Below are positions 1-6,664 of a DNA stretch of 7,564 bases, in pieces. How positions within the stretch are numbered: position 1 is the stretch's first letter; each line of letters begins with the position of its first letter. The position numbers and the translations under genes were made by a program. The stretch is taken from the NCBI GenBank assembly GCA_013330155.1, contig DUIU01000219.1:6531-14094 (forward strand). The letters run 5' to 3'. This DNA comes from Candidatus Poseidonia sp. (GTDB lineage Archaea > Thermoplasmatota > Poseidoniia > Poseidoniales > Poseidoniaceae). The notes under the pieces are model-generated. The model saw only the letters and a program-made list of their open reading frames with translations. It did not search any database and had not been told where the DNA came from.

Positions 1-705
1 ACCTCATGTTTGCCTTTGTCGCAAGATGGTTCTGGTGGTACCCTTGCCCGTCCTGATACAGAGTTTACATGGTTCACGCTCAACCCGGCTGACCCTAACG
101 ATGCCAACGAAGACCCTGACCAAGATGGGAATTGGGATTGTTCGGGTGCAGGTTGTACTTACGAATCATACACGAACTTCCAGGAATTTTACGCGATTAC
201 CACCAGCGATTATTCCTCGCCAAATGCCGTACGGCTCAGCGGATTGACCCACGACGGCATGCCGGTTGAGGAGGGGTGGCAATTCCGCGCAGCGATTCTT
301 GGCCTGGGTCAGTCCAATGAATTGATTCTGAACTACCTTAAATTGGACAAATTTGGCGGCCCAGATGCGCAATACGGCTACATCGTGGATGACAAAGACA
401 CCAATTTCCTTATCGTTGATCCTTCCGATGACGAGGTTTTGATGGCTGGAAACATCACCGACGCTTGGGACATTTACTATACTGGCTCACCGAATACACC
501 TCCAGTGAGAAACGTGGGCGAGCATGAATACGGTTGGTATCTTCTGGACCTCGATGACGATCACCTTGCCGAGGGCAGCAATCCAATGAATTGGGACACG
601 GATGGCGACTGGATGAACGATTGGTTCGAAGTAAGGGACGATGAAGAAGACGGCGTTCGCGGCGATTCTTCCCCGATTCGGTACGATTCAAGGCAAACCA
701 GTTGA
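1..705 (+). CDS. Large secreted Asp-rich calcium-binding protein, 3' part only
   Basis: The frame is open from the first base, so the gene begins upstream; 234 residues are visible up to the TGA at 703-705. The visible part is very acidic and holds two Asp-rich calcium-type loops. One is around visible residues 38-46 (DPDQDGNWD), followed by a close Cys pair (C47, C52). The other is near the C-terminus at residues 197-210, with the pattern NWDTDGDWMNDWFE (D199, D201, D203, D207, E210), which resembles thrombospondin type-3 repeats. Between them lies a mixed segment (NFQEFYAIT, then LILNYLKL) followed by a Trp/Tyr-rich beta-like stretch. No transmembrane helix or sorting signal is visible at the C-terminus, so it is probably released or held by calcium-dependent contacts. 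As far as I recall, proteins of this style are common in Marine Group II archaea, but no function is assigned. The upstream part would be needed to say what it binds or cleaves. Confidence 0.85.
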   Translation, partial: TSCLPLSQDGSGGTLARPDTEFTWFTLNPADPNDANEDPDQDGNWDCSGAGCTYESYTNFQEFYAITTSDYSSPNAVRLSGLTHDGMPVEEGWQFRAAILGLGQSNELILNYLKLDKFGGPDAQYGYIVDDKDTNFLIVDPSDDEVLMAGNITDAWDIYYTGSPNTPPVRNVGEHEYGWYLLDLDDDHLAEGSNPMNWDTDGDWMNDWFEVRDDEEDGVRGDSSPIRYDSRQTS

Positions 706-725
706 CGCCAAGAGACTCAGACCTC

Positions 726-739
726 GAACCGCATGGTTC
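726..739. repeat. Short inverted repeat in the gap before the giant surface gene
   Basis: GAACC at 726-730 and GGTTC at 735-739 are exact inverted copies around a GCAT loop. One further pair outside them matches if a single mismatch is allowed (724-741). It lies in the 61-base gap between two genes, 28 bases before the proposed ATG at 767. It has no downstream T-run, so it is not a convincing archaeal terminator. It could be a protein-binding palindrome near the promoter, or chance. Confidence 0.25.
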
Positions 740-766
740 AAATGGTATTTCGAGCGTGTGGTCAGT

Positions 767-3700
767 ATGCAAGGAGGCGGACAGCAACCGTTCAACGCTC
801 GAGCCGTGTTTTTTCTCCTGGTTTCAATCATGTTTTTCACGCCGCTGAGTCCCATGGCGGGACTTTTCGCCTCCGATGCTGAAGCCGCCGCCGGAACTCG
901 CCATGTCTACGAATTCAGCGATGGTTCAGTTGAACACATTGCGCTGTACCAAGGTGCTAATCCTGACACGGGCGCCTCTGTTTCCCTTCCACGAGGGGCT
1001 TTGGTCACCGATGTGAGCATGACCCTCTCCGGGGCTTCCGCCACAGGTTGGTCGCAAGTGGTCGCGGACGACCGAGTGCACTGGATTCGAGGTTCAGAGA
1101 CCAGTGTCGACGATCGCTCTGGAGATTTGACCCTCGCCATGGACAACATCAGCAAAAATTTCCTACCGCATGGAAACGACGCTTACATCAATCCAAATTC
1201 GGACGCTTGGCTTGACAACGGTTCCAACGCTCTTCGTCAACCACACACCTCTAACGCCACCGAATCACTTTATTCTCAACAACTCACGAAAACGTCTTCG
1301 AGTTTCATGGCCCAAAGCCAAGGGGCCATTCTCAAGCACCATGATTGGCTGTTTTTATCGACCTGGTCTTCTTCCTCATTCCACAACGTAGTTGAGCGCT
1401 TGTACCCCAACAATGCCTCTCGTGAATCCGTCATCACGCTTGACCAAGCATCGTGCACCTTGCCTCAAAAACACCCTTCATCCTACTATGGATACTATGG
1501 ATTTAGAGACTGGACGATTACCGACGATGAACGCCTCTTTGGTATCCTCTCAACCTACCGCTACACCTACGGGTCCACCGCTCCTGTGAATTATCACCGA
1601 GTGCTCGAAATGGACATCTCTCGAGACGATACGTGGACCTGCATTGATTCCTATGACATCTCTCCATCTGTCGGTGAATACACCGGCATTGCTTATGACC
1701 GGAAAACCGGTGAGGTATGGGTGGCGCACAACGCCATGAACCGTCTGTACTCCTACGACTTTGCGGGAGATGGAACTGGGACATACACTCGGGGTCAAGA
1801 TTTCTATTCCTACACCTCTGCCTCCGGCTCCAGTTGGGAATGCGGTGGAAGTTATGGAAGTGGCTCAAAGCAAATGCTCCGTGGCTTGGAAATGAACGGC
1901 TCAACGTTCTACATGCGATGTCAAGAAGATTCGCCTTACAATGACCGAGATCAACTTGAAGCGTGGTCGATTTCCGGCAGCTCATCCGCCTTAATTCCTG
2001 AATCCAACACACGACAAATTTCACGTTTGGGCTACGGTCTACAATTTGATGGAGAACGATTCGTTTCGGTGGACTGTGGGTATTCTACATGGTCAGGGGC
2101 CACGCTCTATTACCGTGAATTTGGTACTGGATGGACCTATGAGACCACACCCGCACCCGGTACCACCACATGGTACGGTGAGGTGATTGAGTCCGGAGAA
2201 GATGTTCTGTCTGCCAACGTTCAGACGTATTGGTCGGCGGCCTCCATTGGTGATCGAGTGGATTATTGGATCTCCGCCGACAACGGAACCCACTGGGAAG
2301 AAGTTGAATCAGAGTCGACCATCCATTTCGACTATCCAGGCAAAGAGTTGGTTTGGAAAGCACAACTCATTGGCTCCACGGCTGTTTCTTGGTGGGTTGA
2401 TGTGGAATACGCAACGGATTACCAAACCTCCGGCGATTGGATTTCTCCGTTCTTCAACACCGGAACCAAAGTCGGAAAGGTGCGCCCACAGTGGACGGCC
2501 GATGTTCCCTCTGGAACGACCCTCAATGTCGTCGTTTCCAACGATAACGGGAGTACTTGGCTTGACGCAAGTAATAATCAGGAGACCAGCTTCTCAACCG
2601 ATGCAGCCGGTAACACGCTTCGCTATGCTACCTTTTTCACCAGCACGAACGCTGATATCACCCCCTCCATCGACCAATTTGTCCTCGAATACGAGGAGGG
2701 TTATCCAGACCGGCCTATGCTTGACGTTGGAGCAGACGGCACCTACGACTGGGAATCGGATATTTTCCTGAATGAATCCTCCGTTGTTGCTTCAGACGAT
2801 TCACCCATTGGGGCCATCGTGAAGAAGGCTCCAACCTTGATTGATGCCTTTAACGATCACATACCTGAGAACGGCGACGGCATGGTACAAATCCCAATCG
2901 CTGTCAAAGCGGCGAGTTCAGGGCGAGTGAAGATTTCGAACATCGACATCACTTACGCGATGCAAACCAGAGCAGTAGGTGTCTCCTTTGAGGGTGGCCT
3001 TGCTGCACCGGATGGCTTGTACAGGAATTTCATCACTCGAATCGCTCCCGGGGACGATGTTGACCATGTCACAAAAGCCGTCATTGCCATTGAACATGGA
3101 TACGGCGACAACCCCAATTTCACATGGCTACGAGGCGATTCTTGTACGGTCAATTCAGACGCAGGGGGCATCGTGGTCTTCGATGCTGCTAACTGCACCT
3201 CGATGGAGGATAGCGATGGCGTCGTTTCTGTTTGGATGCCAACCAAGGTGAATTGGTCTTGGGACGATGAGAGCAGCGCTGAAGCGGTTATTTCTGTTGA
3301 GGATGACCTTGGTGTCGCTGTCAATCAATGGACCACTTCAGAGATGGAACTTGTCGTTGAAAACGACATCCAACTGGACGGTCTGCGCGTTTGGGAGGAA
3401 ACCGGTCGGCAACTCTTCCCCATGGATTGGGTTCGTGGCGGTTTTAATCTCAGCTTTAGCGGGTCCATCCACTTCCAGGATTCACAACTCATGCCGCCGG
3501 CTGGGAGTTTCTCCTTGCGCGTCCTTGGCCAGAACGTCACCTTCGACGGCGACCCCATGGGTGAGCCCGTTGTTCTCTACGAGGAGATTAACCCCGCCTT
3601 TGGCGCCTACAACATGACCTTCACTTCACCCATTGAATCCCAACCCGGTGGCATGATCTTCTATGTGCAAGCGGTTGATTTGGAAAACGGGTCGACCTAT

Positions 3701-6175
3701 ACCAATCCCAACTACAACACCATTCGGCTTATTCTTGACGGCAACTCTCCTCTGGTTCTCAGTGCCACACCGATGGACCGCGAAGAGCGCCATGCAGGGG
3801 CTTCCGGCGTTGGTCAGTCGGTATCCATTGTTGTCCAAGACTCCGTTGACCCGCCCCGGCAGTTGAACCTGCACTATTGGGTTGGATGCAAAGCAAGCGA
3901 TGCCATCGGGTGCACGGATTACAATTTCGACGGATTGCCCAATGAAGATGAATATGAAATGAAAACCCTCACGTCGCCCGAGACACGAGCGGGTGGTCTC
4001 AACATCTTCCAAGGGCTGATCGATGATTCGATGCTCCTACACAAGCAACGCGTGTCGTTTTACGTGTCTGGTTCGGATGAACAGGACAACGAAATTGCCA
4101 TGGGTCGTGGACCGGTTTGTCCCGCTTCCTCGATCACCTGTGGATTCAGACCAGGTGAAGTTCAACCCGACTGGGATGCAGATTTGGTTACGTATTTCAT
4201 CCGACAAGAGTTTGAGCCGGAAGTGGATTTGGGTAACTCGTCCATTCTGGGCCACGATGATTACGAACCACTTCATCCAGGCATTCCCTACACCGCTCAG
4301 ATCAAGTTGAGCGACACCAATGGTTGGCAAGATATTCAGTACGTTCAAGTCGCCCTGGCTGGTAATTTCGACGACGATGAATCTTCAATGTTCATCTCCC
4401 TTGCTATGGGGGATGACGGGGCGCCCTTCGCCGTCATGACTTCGGGTTCAGACAACATTGCGGTTTCCAACCTCTATTCCTCGGTTAGCCTTGAAGAGAA
4501 CAACGATTCGGTCATTATCATCCAAGCCCGTTTCCAGTTAACCTGGATGTTCCCTGAGGCTTACGATACCGACGGTGAAGCCCACTTCTTACCCCGTGTC
4601 AAAGTCACCGATATGCCTTGCAATGACAACGAAGTGACGCCTTGTCACGAGGTTGAGGAAGGTCTGGGCGATGACTGGTGGAGTTTGGACAACGACTTCC
4701 GCTTTGATACGCAGCAGGGTAAGATTCGGGCCATTGAACTCCGAAACAGTGAGAATCACTACAATGATGAAAATTTCGAAACCATCATCGGTGCTGGACA
4801 AGCGCTCCGAGTCTCAGGCCGTGTTCTCTTTTCCGAGGATGATACACCCGCCCCGGCCGGTGCCTTCGATGTGGTATTTGGCGACTTTGAAAACAGCTGG
4901 AGGACTTCGCCCAGGGACGATGGTGAATTCACTCTTGACCTTCTTGTTCCAGCGGTGCGTTCCGGGCGCCTTGATATGCGCCTGAGCATGGATGACATGC
5001 CGGGACTTGCGCTCGATGAAACCGCCTTTTCACCACGTGTCCGCCTTGCGGTGGACAACACTCGACCCTCCATTGATAGCATCACATTGAACGGCGTCGA
5101 GGAAGGTTCTCCACTTTCAATTGGAGGGGCCAACAACCTCGAAGTCATCCTCGTCACCAACGACGAAAACGGCTTTGATGTGGGTGAAGCGGCTGTTTTG
5201 CACTACCGTGTCAAGGCTGGCGAAGCTGAAATCTCTCGTGGAAGTGTTCTCCTTCCAGACATCACGCCCTTTGGGCAGCAATTCTTCTGGAGCGGTTCAC
5301 TCGATCTCACCGACTCTGGGGCAACGACCCTTCTTCCATCCTATACCGTGGATGTCTGGGTCTCGGGTTCTGATGAAGCCGGAAATCCCTACGATACCGC
5401 TTCAAACGCCATGGATGATCCGTTTGCCTCTTGGCCAATGGCGCTCCTTGGTCCAAGAATCGACCTCCAAGATGAGGACACCTCCCTCCAATGGGATGTA
5501 CCGAGTCCTTACGAAGGTGACACGGCCAAGATGCTCGTCTCGGCCAAGAACCTCGGTGGAAACGGCAACGTTGTCTTCGCTCTGCAGGAACTCGTCGACG
5601 GCGGGTTCTGGTCCACCGTTTCAACGGTTGACGTCGAGGCCATCTCCGGTTCGACACTGTCGGTTGCTCTACCCGTTGTGGCTGATGCAGCGGCTGGCTC
5701 GAGCATTGATTATCGAGTTCTTGTTCTCCTTGACGGCGTGGAAATGGACCGGCACACGGTTGATTCACTTCTCATCAAGGAAGAAACCGTCAGAGACGGG
5801 GCTGCTCTATCACAGCAATTGTCCACCGATGTGTTCAGCGTGACGCTTTTCATCATTGCACTCGCTTCCGTTTCCTTTGGTCTGTATGCCATGGTCCTCC
5901 GACGCCGAATGCTCGCACCTGAGTCAGAGGAAGAGATGGCTGACCAAACCGATGTGGTCGCCGAAGAGATGAGCACTGGCAAGGCCCTGCCTGCTTTGTC
6001 AACCTCTGCACCGCCGGCTCCAGCCAGTCCGATTCCACCCCCGCCGCAAGCAGCGGTTGGGCCAGACAGAAGTCAGCCAGCACCGCTTCCGCCAACGGGT
6101 CTTCCCGACGGATGGACCCAAGAACAGTGGAACTCATATGGTTGGCAATTCATTGATGCACTTTCAAAACAGTGA
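767..6175 (+). CDS. Giant cell-surface protein with C-terminal membrane anchor
   Basis: This encodes a predicted 1802-residue type I surface protein. Residues 1-42 form a signal peptide (positive/polar start, hydrophobic 13-35, Ala-rich cleavage zone 36-42). Residues about 45-110 look like a beta-sandwich. Residues about 130-470 are rich in Tyr, Ser and Trp with propeller-like strands (GEVWVAHN near 311). Two Asp-box motifs follow (SADNGTHW 503-510, SNDNGSTW 591-598), then Ig-like beta domains from about 650 to 1680. A transmembrane helix spans 1689-1711, with RRR at 1712-1714. The 91-residue cytoplasmic tail is acidic, then Pro-rich, ending in a GLPDGWTQEQWNSYGWQF motif. An EF-hand-type loop sits at 1051-1062. 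I chose ATG 767 because it puts the signal peptide at the N-terminus; GTG 758 is possible. ATG 641 would add 42 residues in front of the signal and overlap the upstream gene. No enzymatic motif is seen. Adhesin or receptor is inferred. Confidence 0.93.
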   Translation: MQGGGQQPFNARAVFFLLVSIMFFTPLSPMAGLFASDAEAAAGTRHVYEFSDGSVEHIALYQGANPDTGASVSLPRGALVTDVSMTLSGASATGWSQVVADDRVHWIRGSETSVDDRSGDLTLAMDNISKNFLPHGNDAYINPNSDAWLDNGSNALRQPHTSNATESLYSQQLTKTSSSFMAQSQGAILKHHDWLFLSTWSSSSFHNVVERLYPNNASRESVITLDQASCTLPQKHPSSYYGYYGFRDWTITDDERLFGILSTYRYTYGSTAPVNYHRVLEMDISRDDTWTCIDSYDISPSVGEYTGIAYDRKTGEVWVAHNAMNRLYSYDFAGDGTGTYTRGQDFYSYTSASGSSWECGGSYGSGSKQMLRGLEMNGSTFYMRCQEDSPYNDRDQLEAWSISGSSSALIPESNTRQISRLGYGLQFDGERFVSVDCGYSTWSGATLYYREFGTGWTYETTPAPGTTTWYGEVIESGEDVLSANVQTYWSAASIGDRVDYWISADNGTHWEEVESESTIHFDYPGKELVWKAQLIGSTAVSWWVDVEYATDYQTSGDWISPFFNTGTKVGKVRPQWTADVPSGTTLNVVVSNDNGSTWLDASNNQETSFSTDAAGNTLRYATFFTSTNADITPSIDQFVLEYEEGYPDRPMLDVGADGTYDWESDIFLNESSVVASDDSPIGAIVKKAPTLIDAFNDHIPENGDGMVQIPIAVKAASSGRVKISNIDITYAMQTRAVGVSFEGGLAAPDGLYRNFITRIAPGDDVDHVTKAVIAIEHGYGDNPNFTWLRGDSCTVNSDAGGIVVFDAANCTSMEDSDGVVSVWMPTKVNWSWDDESSAEAVISVEDDLGVAVNQWTTSEMELVVENDIQLDGLRVWEETGRQLFPMDWVRGGFNLSFSGSIHFQDSQLMPPAGSFSLRVLGQNVTFDGDPMGEPVVLYEEINPAFGAYNMTFTSPIESQPGGMIFYVQAVDLENGSTYTNPNYNTIRLILDGNSPLVLSATPMDREERHAGASGVGQSVSIVVQDSVDPPRQLNLHYWVGCKASDAIGCTDYNFDGLPNEDEYEMKTLTSPETRAGGLNIFQGLIDDSMLLHKQRVSFYVSGSDEQDNEIAMGRGPVCPASSITCGFRPGEVQPDWDADLVTYFIRQEFEPEVDLGNSSILGHDDYEPLHPGIPYTAQIKLSDTNGWQDIQYVQVALAGNFDDDESSMFISLAMGDDGAPFAVMTSGSDNIAVSNLYSSVSLEENNDSVIIIQARFQLTWMFPEAYDTDGEAHFLPRVKVTDMPCNDNEVTPCHEVEEGLGDDWWSLDNDFRFDTQQGKIRAIELRNSENHYNDENFETIIGAGQALRVSGRVLFSEDDTPAPAGAFDVVFGDFENSWRTSPRDDGEFTLDLLVPAVRSGRLDMRLSMDDMPGLALDETAFSPRVRLAVDNTRPSIDSITLNGVEEGSPLSIGGANNLEVILVTNDENGFDVGEAAVLHYRVKAGEAEISRGSVLLPDITPFGQQFFWSGSLDLTDSGATTLLPSYTVDVWVSGSDEAGNPYDTASNAMDDPFASWPMALLGPRIDLQDEDTSLQWDVPSPYEGDTAKMLVSAKNLGGNGNVVFALQELVDGGFWSTVSTVDVEAISGSTLSVALPVVADAAAGSSIDYRVLVLLDGVEMDRHTVDSLLIKEETVRDGAALSQQLSTDVFSVTLFIIALASVSFGLYAMVLRRRMLAPESEEEMADQTDVVAEEMSTGKALPALSTSAPPAPASPIPPPPQAAVGPDRSQPAPLPPTGLPDGWTQEQWNSYGWQFIDALSKQ
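1484..1501 (+). repeat. 9-base direct tandem duplication (YYG-YYG)
   Basis: TACTATGGA occurs twice back to back (1484-1492 and 1493-1501), in frame, encoding YYGYYG in the propeller-like region of the giant surface protein. The two copies are identical at nucleotide level, which suggests a recent in-frame slippage duplication. Confidence 0.6.
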
Positions 6176-6180
6176 GGGAG
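6176..6180 (+). promoter_or_regulatory. Ribosome binding site deciding the start at 6187
   Basis: GGGAG lies directly after the stop codon of the giant surface gene (6173-6175) and 6 bases before the GTG at 6187. The earlier in-frame GTG at 6172 has an A-rich leader (TTCAAAACA) with no such site. This favours 6187 and suggests that ribosomes ending the surface gene reinitiate here. Confidence 0.6.
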
Positions 6181-6186
6181 ATTACC

Positions 6187-6627
6187 GTGTCTGACGAGTC
6201 CATCGATGGCTTGGTGACCTTGACCGAGCGGACGGTCAATTTGATCAATCAACTGAGCATGCCCTTGGTTGAGGTCTCTTTGGTCATACAGAAACACATG
6301 AATCAGCTCATGGAGACCTTAAGCCAGCACCTTGAGGCAACCGGGGAGGTTGTTCATGAACGTGTTCTCAATCCTTGGCCGCTGGACAAAACATTGATTG
6401 AATCGGAAAATTCGTTTGCTCTTGACAAAGTCATGGACATCATTGACCATCAACGGATGGACATTCTTGATACATTAATTCGGGTGACCCTCATTGAAAT
6501 CAATGCCACGGTCATCGATGCCATTCTCGCTTTACGCCAATGGGAGCATTTGGCACGAACTCAACTTGCTTCCGCCACCGGTCCAGGTCAGTTGTTTTCA
6601 CCGCTTTCCATCCCCGATGATTGGTAG
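6187..6627 (+). CDS. Small all-helical cytoplasmic protein of unknown function
   Basis: I do not recognise this family. From GTG 6187 the product has 146 residues, with no signal peptide, no transmembrane segment and no cysteine. It reads as helices: 6-24, 27-50 (split by P26), a linker with NPWP at 62-65, then a long helix about 76-124. Ile, Leu, Val and Met recur at 3-4 residue spacing, as in amphipathic helices or a helical bundle, so oligomerisation or docking is plausible. The C-terminal 20 residues are Gly/Pro/Ser-containing and probably loose, ending PDDW. The start is 11 bases after the stop of the giant surface gene. An alternative GTG at 6172 overlaps that stop and would add five residues, but lacks a ribosome binding site. 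Position suggests co-translation with the surface protein and possible contact with its cytoplasmic tail; that is inference only. Confidence 0.85.
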   Translation: MSDESIDGLVTLTERTVNLINQLSMPLVEVSLVIQKHMNQLMETLSQHLEATGEVVHERVLNPWPLDKTLIESENSFALDKVMDIIDHQRMDILDTLIRVTLIEINATVIDAILALRQWEHLARTQLASATGPGQLFSPLSIPDDW

Positions 6628-6650
6628 GCAGGGATTCAAAAAGTGCCGAT

Positions 6651-6656
6651 GTGAGG
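6651..6656 (+). promoter_or_regulatory. Ribosome binding site for the lipoprotein protease gene
   Basis: GTGAGG, matching the archaeal Shine-Dalgarno core (GAGG), ends 8 bases before ATG 6665. This fixes the start so that the lipoprotein signal peptide is at the N-terminus, even though the frame stays open further upstream. It lies in the 37-base gap after the helical-protein gene, which otherwise shows nothing. Confidence 0.6.
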
Positions 6657-6664
6657 ATGATTCA

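Noticed and set aside
724..741. Terminator between the first two genes
   Set aside because: The stem is short, has one mismatch in its extended form and lacks a T-run, so it is listed only as a weak inverted repeat.
641..766. Longer start of the giant surface protein at ATG 641
   Set aside because: It would overlap the upstream gene by 65 bases and place 42 unremarkable residues before a clear signal peptide; ATG 767 fits better.
1698..1711. Perfect hairpin ACCGG-AAAA-CCGGT
   Set aside because: It is only a 5-base stem inside coding sequence (DRKTGE), with no T-run and no gene boundary nearby; likely chance.
1518..2024. 168-codon open frame on the minus strand
   Set aside because: Its product is rich in Arg, Cys and His, typical of antisense shadow translation, and the opposite strand is clearly coding.
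5121..5843. 240-codon open frame on the plus strand inside the giant gene
   Set aside because: Its product is Ser/Arg/Pro-rich, without domain features, and it lies wholly within a well-supported coding frame.
6172..6186. GTG 6172 as start of the helical protein (GTGA overlap with the stop)
   Set aside because: It is possible, but no ribosome binding site precedes it, while GTG 6187 has GGGAG at 6-base spacing.
6494..6664. Upstream extension of the protease frame from ATG 6494
   Set aside because: It runs inside the helical-protein gene in another frame and would bury the lipoprotein signal peptide; ATG 6665 has its own ribosome binding site.
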